Positions 9,554 to 18,264 of a DNA stretch of 64,000 nucleotides are shown here, in pieces (positions within the stretch are counted from its first letter, which is position 1; every line of letters starts with the position of its first letter). The stretch is taken from contig NZ_AJTS01000047.1 of NCBI RefSeq assembly GCF_000275725.1, positions 44,571 through 108,570 on the forward strand, in the 5' to 3' direction. Under the pieces are notes generated by a model. That model was not told where the DNA came from. It ran no database searches and saw only the letters and a program-made list of their open reading frames with translations. Origin of the DNA: Vreelandella stevensii S18214. GTDB taxonomy: Bacteria > Pseudomonadota > Gammaproteobacteria > Pseudomonadales > Halomonadaceae. The translations under genes and the position numbers were made by a program.

Positions 9554-10171
9554 ATGCGTATGGAAGATCTTCCCAAGGACCCCCACAAGCCCTACGAGGA
9601 CGTGATGGCGATGCTGCTGGGCACGCTGTTCGTGGCGCTGGGAGTCACCCTGTATACCCACGCGGTGCTGCTGACAGGCAGCACCGCCGGGATGGCGCTG
9701 CTGCTGAATTACCTGAGCGGATGGGGGTTCGGTGTGTGGTTCTTTGCCATCAACCTGCCGTTTTACTATCTGGCCATCAAGCGCATGGGCTGGAGCTTTA
9801 CGCTACGTACCTTTGCCGCCATTGGCCTGGTCTCGCTATTTTCCGAGTTGACCCAGCGCTGGGTCAGTTTTGAAAGCGTCCCTTCGCTGTACGCCGCCGT
9901 GATGGGCGGCGCGCTGATGGGCATTGGCATGCTGATGCTGTTTCGCCACCGCACCAGCCTTGGCGGCATCAACATTCTGGCGCTCTACCTGCAAGACAAG
10001 CATGGCCTGCGGGCAGGCTTTGTGCAGCTCGGCATCGACGCCGTGATCCTGCTGGTGGCACTCACCCAGCTACCCCTAGACCGCGTAGGCTACTCGGTGT
10101 TGGGGGCGCTGATGCTCAACTTGATTATCGCCCTGAACCACAAGCCAGGGCGTTATATCGGGGTTAGCTAA
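9554..10171 (+). CDS. YitT-family membrane protein
   Basis: A 205-residue integral membrane protein with about five or six hydrophobic segments, including VMAMLLGTLFVALGVTLYTH and a GGALMGIGMLML stretch. The pattern (a Gly-rich GSTAGMALLLNYLSGW loop and RHRTSLGGINILALYL) fits the YitT/DUF161 family, whose transport substrate is unknown. Members of this short type lack the C-terminal DUF2179 domain of Bacillus YitT, and so does this one. It is the first gene of the insert between recJ and prfB, reads toward the copA micro-peptide and is convergent with it. AAAGGA before the start supports the ATG at 9554. Confidence 0.8.
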   Translation: MRMEDLPKDPHKPYEDVMAMLLGTLFVALGVTLYTHAVLLTGSTAGMALLLNYLSGWGFGVWFFAINLPFYYLAIKRMGWSFTLRTFAAIGLVSLFSELTQRWVSFESVPSLYAAVMGGALMGIGMLMLFRHRTSLGGINILALYLQDKHGLRAGFVQLGIDAVILLVALTQLPLDRVGYSVLGALMLNLIIALNHKPGRYIGVS

Positions 10172-10178
10172 GCGGTTG

Positions 10179-10250
10179 CTAGTTAAGCCAAAACCACCAG
10201 ACGATCAAGCCAATGACGGCGATACCCGCAAGATTGATCAGTAAACTCAT
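10179..10250 (-). CDS. 23-residue single-span membrane peptide, coupled to copA
   Basis: The frame encodes 23 residues, beginning [14 protein letters not shown] and ending VWWFWLN, which is one hydrophobic span. Its ATG overlaps the copA stop (ATGA), and a perfect AGGAGG lies 5 bases upstream inside the end of copA. Both are strong signs of translation. From memory, membrane-anchored cupredoxin-domain proteins near copper ATPases open with a similar span ending in VWWFWL; if so, this is either a truncated remnant of such a protein or a free-standing peptide. No cupredoxin domain follows, because the yitT-like gene ends 7 bases beyond. Function is unknown. Confidence 0.6.
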   Translation of the reverse strand: MSLLINLAGIAVIGLIVWWFWLN

Positions 10251-12793
10251 ACGGCCTCCTGCTGGGTGGGCTTCCATAACCGCAGGCGGTTGGCGTTGCT
10301 GACCACGGTGATGGAGGAGAGCGACATGGCCGCGCCCGCAATAATGGGTGACAGCAGCATGCCGGTCATGGGGTAGAGCACGCCAGCGGCAATCGGGATG
10401 CACAGCACGTTATAGCCAAACGCGCCGATCAGGTTCTGCTTGATGTTAGAGAGCGTGGCACGGCTCAGTTCAATCGCCGTGGCCACGCCGTGTAGTGAAC
10501 CGCGCATCAGCGTAATACCGGCGCTCTCCATGGCGATATCGGTACCCTGGCCAATGGCAAAACCCACGTTGGCTCGGGCCAGCGCGGGGGCGTCGTTAAT
10601 ACCGTCGCCCACCATGCCGACCACTTCGCCCGCCGCTTGGCGGCGCTCAATTTCTGCGTGCTTGTCGTCAGGCGTCATACCTGCCTTGAACTCGCTAATG
10701 CCGACCTCGCGGGCCACCGCAGCAGCGGTATGCTCGTTATCGCCCGTCAACATCACCACGGTTAACCCATCATCCTGCAAGCGCTTCACGGCGGCGGCGG
10801 CATCTTTGCGCAGCGGGTCGCTAACGCCGAAGAGGGCGGCCAGCTTGCCATTCACCGCTAAATAAACCAGCGAGCGCGCCTTGGCTTCCAACTGGCGAAT
10901 GCTCTCGTCTGCTGGGGAAAGATCAACGCCAGCCTCATCCAGTAGCCGCGCATTGCCTAGCAGCAGCGTGTCATTAGCTTGGCTGGTGCCTTTAACACCG
11001 CCGCCGGTCACGCTATCAAAGCTAGCCAGCGTATCGGGTCGGGCGCCTTGCTCTTCGGCGTAGGCCGTCAGCGCTTTGGCAAGGGGGTGCTCGGAGCGGC
11101 TCTCTAAGGCGGCCACCCAGGCCAGTACTTGGGTGCTATCATCGTGCAGCACCGTTGCCTCGGTGACGCGCGGTTTGCCTTCGGTCAGCGTTCCCGTTTT
11201 ATCGACGACCAGCGTGTTCAGGCGGCTAGCGGTTTGCAGCGCTTCGCCGCTGCGCACCAGCACGCCATGCTCGGCGGCTTTGCCCACGCCAATCATGGTA
11301 GAGATCGGGGTGGCCAAGCCCAGCGCGCAGGGGCAGGCGATAATTAGCACGGTAGTAGCAGTAACCAGCATATGAATAGCCACCGGAGCGGGTCCGAGGT
11401 TGTACCAGGCAAGGGCCGTTAGCACCGCAATAATCATCACGGCGGGTACAAATATGCCTGAGATCGTATCGGCCAGCTCGCCAATCGGTGGGCGGGAGTT
11501 TTGTGCGCTGGCCACCTGCTCGGTAATGCGCCCCAAACGGGTATCGCGGCCGATGCGCGTGGCGCGGTACACCAAGCTACCGTTACCGTTCACCGTGCCC
11601 GCGCTTACGTCATCGTCCGCTGTTTTATGCACGGGCACCGGTTCGCCGGTAAGCATGGATTCATCGATATAGCTCTGGCCGTCGAGCACTACGCCATCCA
11701 CCGGCAGCCGCTCACCGGGGCGCACGCGAATATGGTCATCCAGCGCTACATCGTCCACCGCGATTTCTTGTTCAACGCCGTCGCGTATCACCCGGGCGGT
11801 TTTCTCCTGCAGGTCGAGCAGCCGTTTAAGGGCGCTGCTGGTGCGACCGCGGGCTTTGAGCTCCAGTGCATTGCCCAACAAAATCAGGCCGATCACCATG
11901 GCAGAGGCTTCAAAATAGATGCCGTGAGCCACCTCAGGCAACCAGGGGGCAAAGAGCACCACCATCATGGAGTAGAGCCAGGCGGTGCCGGTACCCATGG
12001 CCACCAGGGTGTCCATGTTGGCTTGATGATGCTTGAGGTTCTTCCATGCATTCACAAAGAAGTGGCGGCCAGGAAAGACCAGAATGGCCAGGGTGAGCAG
12101 GCCAATCACCAGCCAGAACAAGCGCCCCATCCCCACCGGGTGTGGGTGATAGAAAAACATACTGAGCATGAGCGGTAGCGCCAAGGCGAGCGAGTAGGCA
12201 CTACCCTTCAGGCGGATTTTATAGAGCCGCGCTTCTTGTTCTGCACGCGTCTCTTCGGCGGCGCGCATATCGACAATCGGTTCGGCGCGGTAGCCTGCGG
12301 CATCGACGGCGGCCAGCAGCGTTGCTACATCGACGTGGCCAAACACCTGGGCGGTATGGGTCGCGAAATTGACGCTGGCCGTATCCACGCCTTGTGCGCG
12401 TTCCAAGGCTTTCTGGACACTTTTGACACAGCTGGCGCAGGTCATGCCGGTGATGGCCAGGCGTATTCGCTGGCTGCCCTGGTGGGAGCGTGGCGTGTCA
12501 GCCGTGTGGGCCGCTGCCGTCGAGTCGTTACCTTCGGCCTCGGTTTTGGTGTCGTCAACAGCTGGCGGGGCCAGCTCGCTGGGAGGGTAGCCTGCCTTTG
12601 CCAGGGCGTCATCCAGAGCCGTCATGCTCAGGGTGGTGGTGACCTCCAGGCGTTTGTCGGCTGGAAAGCCGGTTACCTCGGCAGTGGCGTCCTCGGCGAG
12701 AATTGCTTCCCGCATGCGCTTGACGCAGCCCTGGCAGTTCATGCCGGGCACGGTGCGGGTCAGCGTTGTTGGCGGTGCGTGGCGTTGGGGCAT
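10247..12793 (-). CDS. copA: Copper-exporting P1B-type ATPase
   Basis: An 848-residue inner-membrane ATPase that exports Cu(I). Two N-terminal metal-binding domains carry GMNCQGC (Cys20, Cys23) and GMTCASC (Cys119, Cys122), joined by an acidic linker. Then come the transmembrane region, the phosphatase motif LTGEPVP, the CPC metal site ([13 protein letters not shown]), the phosphorylation site DKTGTLTEG, and the hinge [15 protein letters not shown] and MSLSS in the last two spans fit the Cu/Ag subgroup. The start at 12793 follows GAGGAGG. The first 34 bases overlap the end of the MerR regulator gene, so the two are probably co-transcribed. Confidence 0.94.
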   Translation of the reverse strand: MPQRHAPPTTLTRTVPGMNCQGCVKRMREAILAEDATAEVTGFPADKRLEVTTTLSMTALDDALAKAGYPPSELAPPAVDDTKTEAEGNDSTAAAHTADTPRSHQGSQRIRLAITGMTCASCVKSVQKALERAQGVDTASVNFATHTAQVFGHVDVATLLAAVDAAGYRAEPIVDMRAAEETRAEQEARLYKIRLKGSAYSLALALPLMLSMFFYHPHPVGMGRLFWLVIGLLTLAILVFPGRHFFVNAWKNLKHHQANMDTLVAMGTGTAWLYSMMVVLFAPWLPEVAHGIYFEASAMVIGLILLGNALELKARGRTSSALKRLLDLQEKTARVIRDGVEQEIAVDDVALDDHIRVRPGERLPVDGVVLDGQSYIDESMLTGEPVPVHKTADDDVSAGTVNGNGSLVYRATRIGRDTRLGRITEQVASAQNSRPPIGELADTISGIFVPAVMIIAVLTALAWYNLGPAPVAIHMLVTATTVLIIACPCALGLATPISTMIGVGKAAEHGVLVRSGEALQTASRLNTLVVDKTGTLTEGKPRVTEATVLHDDSTQVLAWVAALESRSEHPLAKALTAYAEEQGARPDTLASFDSVTGGGVKGTSQANDTLLLGNARLLDEAGVDLSPADESIRQLEAKARSLVYLAVNGKLAALFGVSDPLRKDAAAAVKRLQDDGLTVVMLTGDNEHTAAAVAREVGISEFKAGMTPDDKHAEIERRQAAGEVVGMVGDGINDAPALARANVGFAIGQGTDIAMESAGITLMRGSLHGVATAIELSRATLSNIKQNLIGAFGYNVLCIPIAAGVLYPMTGMLLSPIIAGAAMSLSSITVVSNANRLRLWKPTQQEAV

Positions 12794-13212
12794 GCTGCCT
12801 CCTCGGGAAAACTTTCGATCAAGCGGCACAGGCTGTGGCCATCGGGGGTGCCGTCGGGCATGGTCTGCCAGCTCTCCAGCGCCTGCTCCATGCGGTGCGC
12901 TAGCGCTTCCAGCTCGGCAATGCGCGCCCTGATTTGCGGCAGACGATGGGCCAGCAGGTCGCGTACCAGTGGGCAGGGCGAGTCGCCCTGGTCGGCATGG
13001 GCCAGAATGTCGCGTATTTCGGCCACGCTAAAACCCAGTTTGCGGGCGCGCTGAATGAAGTGCAGGCGCTCCAGGTCCCCAGCGGTGTAGAGCTGATAGC
13101 CATTGTCTGGATGCCTGCTCGGCGTCAAGAGGCCTTCACGGGTGTAGTGACGCACCGTTTCCGCCGTGACGCCACCGCGTTTGGCCAGTTCACCGACTTT
13201 GATGGCGCTCAC
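12760..13212 (-). CDS. MerR-family metal-responsive transcriptional regulator
   Basis: A 150-residue regulator. The winged-helix domain begins [20 protein letters not shown], followed by the dimerisation helix and a C-terminal metal loop. Cysteines are at 80 ([11 protein letters not shown]), 129 and 141. CueR, the usual Cu(I) sensor, has Ser at the position aligned with Cys80; ZntR and CadR have Cys. The sensor is therefore not a plain CueR even though it precedes copA. The GTG start at 13212 follows AAGGAGG. It very likely controls its own operon with copA through the long-spacer promoter at 13248-13279. Confidence 0.88.
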   Translation of the reverse strand: MSAIKVGELAKRGGVTAETVRHYTREGLLTPSRHPDNGYQLYTAGDLERLHFIQRARKLGFSVAEIRDILAHADQGDSPCPLVRDLLAHRLPQIRARIAELEALAHRMEQALESWQTMPDGTPDGHSLCRLIESFPEEAACPNATHRQQR

Positions 13213-13247
13213 GAAGCCTCCTTTTTGACATCGCTTTTGAAAAAGAT

Positions 13248-13279
13248 AGTGTAAAACCCTTGGGTAACCCATAGGTCAA
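13248..13279 (-). promoter_or_regulatory. MerR-type promoter with long spacer and operator dyad
   Basis: On the minus strand TTGACC (13279-13274) and TACACT (13253-13248) are separated by 20 bases instead of 17. The spacer contains an imperfect dyad, reading ACCTATGGGTTACCCAAGGG from within the -35. This is the layout that MerR-family activators correct by untwisting DNA. It lies just upstream of the regulator gene. Confidence 0.75.
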
Positions 13280-13471
13280 GGGCCGCCCTTATCTCCATCG
13301 AAATGACTAAAACACTGATTTCAAACGACCGTGCGACTAATGTATAAGTAAAAAACAAAATAAAACGCTCGTTTGCCTTTGAACCAAACCCTACATTGGG
13401 CGAAAATTTAGGTGTCAGAACAATGCGGATGGAACGCACCGTCCGACGGATCATCGGGAGAGAGGCCCACT

Positions 13472-14827
13472 ATGTATAATAACTTTAAAAAGCTCACCCT
13501 GACCGCTGCAGTAGCAGCGGTAGCATTTGCCAGCCAAGCTAACGCAGGCGGGTACCAAATCAACGAACAGAGCGTTAGCGGCCAGGGGTATGGTCACGCA
13601 GGCCGTAGCTCAAACGTCAACGATGCAACGATTGTTTACGGTAACCCAGCGGGTATGTCGTTCCTGGATCGCGCTCAGGTGACGGCGGGCGGCACTTATC
13701 TGAACGTGAATACAGACATTCGTAACGTGGAAGCCAGCCGCACGCTTGATGCGGGCGTGGCGATGGGTGGCGCACCTGCCGGGGTGCAGGTGCCGATTGG
13801 TGGCGTACCCGGTACCAACGATGGCGACATGGTGCCAGGCACTCTCATACCCTTTGCTTTCTATGCTCAGCCGGTCAATGACCGCTTGGCCTTTGGCTTT
13901 GGCGTGTATGCTCCCTTTGGTGCTAAAACCGACTACGAAGATAGTTTCCAGGGCCGTTACTTTGGCGACTACACCGAAATCCGCGTGGTCAGTGCACAAC
14001 CCACGGTTTCCTACCGCTTCAACGACCAGTGGTCGGTGGGTGCCGGTGTGACCTATAACCGTGTCGACGGTGAGCTGCGTCGTCAGCTGCCCACGGGGCC
14101 AGGGTTCGACCCGGCCACGGATGTCGATTCTCGCGTGGAAGGGGATGACGATGCCTGGGGTTACAACCTGGGAGTGATCTATCAGCCCGTTCCTGAAACC
14201 ACGTTCGGCCTGACCTATCGCTCCAAGGTGGATTACACTTTGGATGGCACCTTCGTGGCGCGTGACCCTGCGGGCAACGTGGTGCGGGCGGATGATAATG
14301 CAACGCTGGATTTGACCACGCCTGAAACCATCAACTTCTCGTTGACGCAACAGATGAGTGATCGGCTGAAGCTGATGTTTGGCACTTCGTGGGTACGCTG
14401 GAGTCGCTTCGATCAGATTCTGGTCCAGGGCAGCCAGGGCGATACCATTACCCAGGAGCAGCAGGATTACTCCAACGCCTGGGCGTTCGCGACCGGCGGC
14501 GAGTACCAGTTGACGCCGCAGCTTGCCCTGCGTGCAGGCGTCACGCTCGACTTCACGCCCACCAGCGATGAATTCCGTAGCGTACGTATTCCGTCAGATG
14601 ACCGGCGCATTTTCTCGATTGGCGCAGGCTGGAGCCCCACGCCAGACCTGACGCTTGATTTCGCCTACTCCTACCTGACCGAGGGTGGCACCTTCGTCGA
14701 GCAAGAGCGGCGCGACCTGCTGGCCAGCGCACAAACCGGCGGCCAGCCCATTGGCGGGGTGAACTACTCGGCTGACTACAAGAACGAAGCCCATGGCTTC
14801 GGTGCTCAGCTGACCTATCGGTTCTGA
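13472..14827 (+). CDS. FadL/OmpP1-type outer membrane transport protein
   Basis: A 451-residue outer membrane beta-barrel for hydrophobic compounds, probably long-chain fatty acids. A signal peptide (LTLTAAVAAVAFASQANA) is followed by the family N-terminus GGYQINEQSVSGQGYGHAG and the hatch segment NDATIVYGNPAGMSFL. The chain ends with an aromatic residue (LTYRF), as usual for barrel proteins. The ATG at 13472 is chosen over an upstream frame because the signal peptide starts there and GAGAGAGG precedes it. A terminator follows directly. The substrate cannot be told from sequence. Confidence 0.88.
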   Translation: MYNNFKKLTLTAAVAAVAFASQANAGGYQINEQSVSGQGYGHAGRSSNVNDATIVYGNPAGMSFLDRAQVTAGGTYLNVNTDIRNVEASRTLDAGVAMGGAPAGVQVPIGGVPGTNDGDMVPGTLIPFAFYAQPVNDRLAFGFGVYAPFGAKTDYEDSFQGRYFGDYTEIRVVSAQPTVSYRFNDQWSVGAGVTYNRVDGELRRQLPTGPGFDPATDVDSRVEGDDDAWGYNLGVIYQPVPETTFGLTYRSKVDYTLDGTFVARDPAGNVVRADDNATLDLTTPETINFSLTQQMSDRLKLMFGTSWVRWSRFDQILVQGSQGDTITQEQQDYSNAWAFATGGEYQLTPQLALRAGVTLDFTPTSDEFRSVRIPSDDRRIFSIGAGWSPTPDLTLDFAYSYLTEGGTFVEQERRDLLASAQTGGQPIGGVNYSADYKNEAHGFGAQLTYRF

Positions 14828-14855
14828 TGTGACGGCTCGCGCTTACTGATCGACT

Positions 14856-14880
14856 GACCCGGCTTCGGCCGGGTTTTTTG
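14856..14880 (+). terminator. Rho-independent terminator of the fadL-like gene
   Basis: CCCGGC, loop TTCG, GCCGGG at 14858-14873, then six T. It starts 30 bases after the stop codon. Confidence 0.9.
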
Positions 14881-14935
14881 CTTTCTCAGGGTGGGTGCGA
14901 TTGGCAGCGGGTTTGGTTACAATGCCTGCCAGAAT

Positions 14936-14991
14936 GTCGCCGTTGGGGTGGCTGGCACCGTCTCAGGTGGCCAGGCCACCCCAACGGCGAC
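14936..14991 (+). repeat. Perfect 17-bp inverted repeat upstream of prfB
   Basis: The arms at 14936-14952 and 14975-14991 are exact complements and enclose 22 bases. Further pairing inside the loop would lengthen the stem. A T-rich stretch (TGTCTCTTTT) follows on the plus strand, and TACAAT at 14918-14923 precedes it. It could be a terminator for a very short transcript, an attenuator in the prfB leader, or an unrelated palindrome. It lies 70 bases before the prfB start. Confidence 0.7.
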
Positions 14992-15061
14992 TGTCTCTTT
15001 TGCGGCGCGAGGCGACCCCGCGTCAGCGAGCTTTATTTACCGACCAAGATTAGGGCGATCC

Positions 15062-16160
15062 ATGCTGGAAACCAACCCGATTCACAACCAGATCAAGGAC
15101 CTGTCTGAGCGGACAGACGTTCTTAGGGGGTATCTTTGACTATGCCGAGCGTAAAGATCGGCTAGAAGAAGTTTCCCGCGAGCTCGAAGACCCCAACGTC
15201 TGGAACGACCCGGAATACGCCCAGAAACTGGGCAAGGAACGGGCCTCCCTGGAAGCCATCGTGGCCACCATCGACGAGCTGGAACAGGGCCTGGCGGATA
15301 GCCGCGACCTGTTGGAGCTGGCCGAGATGGAAGAAGACGAGGCCACGGTCGAGGAAGTCCGCAAGGAGCTGTCCGGGCTGCAAGATGCGTTGGAAAAACT
15401 CGAGTTTCGCCGCATGTTCTCGGGAGAAATGGACGAGAACAACGCTTATCTGGATATTCAGTCAGGATCGGGCGGCACCGAAGCTCAGGATTGGGCCAAC
15501 ATTCTGCTGCGCATGTACCTGCGTTGGGCCGAAAGCCACGGCTTCAAGACCGAGATCATCGAAATCTCTGCCGGGGAAGTCGCGGGCATCAAGTCGGCGT
15601 CGCTGCATATTCAGGGTGACTATGCCTTTGGCTGGCTGCGTACCGAAACCGGCGTCCATCGTCTGGTGCGCAAGAGCCCCTTCGACTCGGGTGGCCGTCG
15701 CCACACCTCGTTTGCCTCCGTCTTTCTGTCGCCAGAAATCGACGACAGCTTCGAGGTCGAGATCAACCCGTCGGACCTGCGCGTGGACACTTACCGCTCC
15801 AGTGGTGCGGGTGGCCAGCACGTCAACACCACCGACTCGGCGGTGCGGATCACCCACGAGCCCACCGGCATCGTGGTGGCCTGTCAAAACCAGCGTAGCC
15901 AGCATGCCAACCGCGACTTCGCCATGAAGCAGTTGAAAGCGAAGCTGTGGGAATTCGAAATGCAAAAGCGCAACGCTGCCAAGCAGGAAGCGGAAGACTC
16001 CAAGGCCGATATCGGCTGGGGTAGCCAGATTCGCTCTTACGTACTGGACGATCAGCGCATCAAGGATTTGCGCACCGGCGTTCAATCCAGCAACTGTGAC
16101 AAGGTACTCGACGGCGATCTGGACCAGTTCATCATCGCCAGCCTGAAGCAGGGTCTGTAA
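15062..16160 (+). CDS. prfB: Peptide chain release factor 2 (programmed +1 frameshift)
   Basis: RF2 recognises UGA and UAA and triggers peptide release. The coding sequence is join(15062..15136, 15138..16160), giving 365 residues, as in E. coli. The first 25 codons end at an in-frame TGA (15137-15139). Skipping one base continues into [16 protein letters not shown]. The stop-codon recognition motif SPF ([13 protein letters not shown]) and the catalytic GGQ ([14 protein letters not shown]) are intact. The residue after the GGQ loop region is Ser-Ala as in other gammaproteobacteria. lysS follows 34 bases later, the E. coli order. Confidence 0.96.
15125..15140 (+). promoter_or_regulatory. RF2 autoregulatory frameshift site
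   Basis: AGGGGGTATCTTTGAC matches the conserved bacterial site: an internal Shine-Dalgarno AGGGGG, the slippery CTT codon and the in-frame TGA. Low RF2 favours slippage at TGA and so raises RF2 synthesis. Confidence 0.97.
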
Positions 16161-16194
16161 TCTTTTTAGCGTGTGAATTTGAATAGGGTGCCCG

Positions 16195-17706
16195 ATGACC
16201 AACCAAGACGCGTCTTCTTTCGACAATGAAAATCACCTGATCGCCGAGCGCCGTGCCAAGCTCGCCGCCCGCCGTGAGCGGGCGGCAGAGCAGGGCAAGA
16301 GTGCCTTTCCAAACGACTTTCGCCGCGACAGCCTGACCGTAGAGCTACAGCAACTGCTGGGTGACAAGGACAAGGCCGAGCTGGAAGCGCTTGACCATCA
16401 GGCGTCGGTAGCGGGTCGTGTCATGCGCCAGCGTGGCCCCTTCATCGTGATTCAGGATGTGGCTGGCCAGATTCAGCTCTACGTGGACAAGAAAGGGCTG
16501 CCGGAAGACGTGCTGGAGGATATCAAGGGCTGGGACATCGGCGATATCGTCGCGGCCCGCGGCCCGGTGCACAAATCCGGCAAGGGCGACCTTTACGTCA
16601 TGATGGTGGAAGCGCAGCTGCTCACCAAGAGCCTGCGCCCCCTGCCGGACAAGTTCCATGGCCTGACCGACCAGGAAGCGCGCTATCGTCAGCGTTACGT
16701 AGACCTGATCATGAACCCGCAGTCGCGCAAGGTATTCGAAACCCGTGCGGCGGTGATCAGCTCCATGCGGCGCTTCTTCGAAGCGCGCGGCTTCATGGAA
16801 GTGGAAACGCCCATGCTGCAGCCGATTCCCGGCGGCGCGGCGGCGCGCCCGTTTATTACCCACCACAATGCGCTGGATATCGATATGTATCTGCGTATTG
16901 CGCCGGAGCTTTACCTCAAGCGCCTGGTGGTGGGTGGTTTCGAGAAAGTGTTCGAGATCAACCGCAACTTCCGTAACGAAGGGCTCTCCACGCGCCACAA
17001 CCCCGAGTTCACCATGGTGGAGTTCTACTGGGCCTACGCGGATTACCGCGACCTGCTGGACATGACCGAAGCCATGCTGCGCACGGCGGCTCAGGAAGTG
17101 CTGGGCACCACCACGCTTACCTACCAAGGGGCCAGCTACGACTTCGGCCAGCCCTTCAAACGCCTGACCCTGCGCCAGGCGATTCTGGATCACGGCGACG
17201 GCATTACCGAGGCCGACCTGGCGACGCTGGAAGCGGCCCGTGCGGCTGCCGAGAAGCTTGGTATCAAGGTGAAAGAGAGCTGGGGCCTGGGTAAGCTGCA
17301 GACCGAGATCTTCGAGGAAGTGGCCGAGCACAAGCTCGACCAGCCCACGTTCATTACCGAATATCCCGCCGAGGTGAGCCCCTTGGCGCGCCGCAACGAC
17401 GCCGACCCGTTCGTCACCGACCGCTTTGAGTTCTTTGTCGGTGGGCGTGAAATCGCCAATGGTTTCTCGGAGCTGAACGACGCCGAAGACCAGGCGGAGC
17501 GTTTCCGTGAGCAGGCAGCCGAAAAAGACGCCGGGGACCTGGAAGCCATGTACTACGATGCCGACTACGTTCGCGCCCTGGAGTACGGCATGCCGCCCAC
17601 GGCAGGCGAAGGCATCGGGATCGACCGGCTGGTGATGCTGTTTACCGACAGTCCCTCCATTCGAGACGTGTTGTTGTTCCCGGCGATGCGCCCCGAGGTT
17701 GATTAA
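16195..17706 (+). CDS. lysS: Lysyl-tRNA synthetase (class II)
   Basis: A 503-residue enzyme that charges tRNA-Lys. The N-terminal OB fold binds the anticodon ([18 protein letters not shown]). The class II core shows motif 1 (around [17 protein letters not shown]), motif 2 ([15 protein letters not shown]) and motif 3 ([15 protein letters not shown]). The length is typical. The ATG at 16195 gives the N-terminus [20 protein letters not shown]. Together with prfB it forms the conserved prfB-lysS pair. Confidence 0.97.
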   Translation: MTNQDASSFDNENHLIAERRAKLAARRERAAEQGKSAFPNDFRRDSLTVELQQLLGDKDKAELEALDHQASVAGRVMRQRGPFIVIQDVAGQIQLYVDKKGLPEDVLEDIKGWDIGDIVAARGPVHKSGKGDLYVMMVEAQLLTKSLRPLPDKFHGLTDQEARYRQRYVDLIMNPQSRKVFETRAAVISSMRRFFEARGFMEVETPMLQPIPGGAAARPFITHHNALDIDMYLRIAPELYLKRLVVGGFEKVFEINRNFRNEGLSTRHNPEFTMVEFYWAYADYRDLLDMTEAMLRTAAQEVLGTTTLTYQGASYDFGQPFKRLTLRQAILDHGDGITEADLATLEAARAAAEKLGIKVKESWGLGKLQTEIFEEVAEHKLDQPTFITEYPAEVSPLARRNDADPFVTDRFEFFVGGREIANGFSELNDAEDQAERFREQAAEKDAGDLEAMYYDADYVRALEYGMPPTAGEGIGIDRLVMLFTDSPSIRDVLLFPAMRPEVD

Positions 17707-17735
17707 CGTTAAACGTCGCACGGGCGGACGAAAAG

Positions 17736-17765
17736 TTGGTAAGGGCGCGTTTTAGCGCCCATAAT
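17736..17765 (+). promoter_or_regulatory. Possible promoter with a palindromic spacer
   Basis: TTGGTA (17736-17741) and CATAAT (17760-17765) are 18 bases apart. The spacer contains GGGCGC and GCGCCC around a 6-base loop (17743-17760). It lies 30 bases before the small acidic protein gene. The palindrome could be an operator or the remains of a terminator for lysS, though it lacks a T run. Confidence 0.35.
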
Positions 17766-17795
17766 GGTCAACGTTTCGACGGCGAGGAGAATCCC

Positions 17796-18182
17796 ATGAA
17801 ACTGCTAAATCGCTCTGCCTTGAGCGTCAGGCCGACCCAGACCTTCGTGGACTGGATCAATGCGCTCGAACCCACCATGGGAGACGACGACCTGACCCTG
17901 GCCGACGTCGAGCGTGAAAGCACGGTGTATCTGATTCCCGAAATGGATACCCCGGAGGCGCTGGAGACGTTTGTCCGCGACCGGCACGTGGAGATTCTGG
18001 AAACCGAGCTGCGCGCCTGGGAAGAGGATGAGCGCCAGTGGCCCGAAAAGCTCGACTGGGCGCTGTTCGAGGATTTCCTGCGCGTCGAGCACAGCTATCT
18101 GGCCATCGACCTGGATGACGAGACGGCCCTCGAGATCTCTGACGTTGACGATGCCCTGCTGCTCGACAACGAACAAGATTAG
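17796..18182 (+). CDS. Conserved small acidic protein of unknown function
   Basis: A 128-residue, strongly acidic protein beginning MKLLNRSALSVRPTQTFVDW and ending in an Asp/Glu-rich stretch (DLDDETALEISDVDDALLLD). No signal peptide, membrane span or metal motif is visible. AGGAG ends about 7 bases before the ATG at 17796. I believe similar proteins occur in other gammaproteobacteria, but I cannot name the family or function. The composition is bacterial-core-like, and the position after lysS suggests a stable neighbour rather than a recent arrival. It probably has its own promoter and ends before the hairpin at 18214. Confidence 0.75.
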   Translation: MKLLNRSALSVRPTQTFVDWINALEPTMGDDDLTLADVERESTVYLIPEMDTPEALETFVRDRHVEILETELRAWEEDERQWPEKLDWALFEDFLRVEHSYLAIDLDDETALEISDVDDALLLDNEQD

Positions 18183-18213
18183 CGTGCTATTATTTTTAGC
18201 GTAAGCGCACTGT

Positions 18214-18235
18214 GAAACCGGCTTCGGCCGGTTTC
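18214..18235 (+). terminator. Hairpin, weak terminator candidate
   Basis: GAAACCGGC, loop TTCG, GCCGGTTTC is a perfect 9-bp stem 31 bases after the preceding stop codon. It is followed by CGCCGTTT rather than a clean T run, so termination may be weak. Confidence 0.5.
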
Positions 18236-18264
18236 GCCGTTTCAGAGGGGTTGTTCAGGAAGTG

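Noticed and set aside
14891-14930. A full promoter around TACAAT before the 17-bp dyad
   Set aside because: TTGGCA at 14901 is only 11 bases from the -10, and no better -35 exists at 16-18 bases.
15062-15139. prfB as a frameshifted pseudogene
   Set aside because: The break has the exact conserved RF2 recoding signal, so it is programmed.
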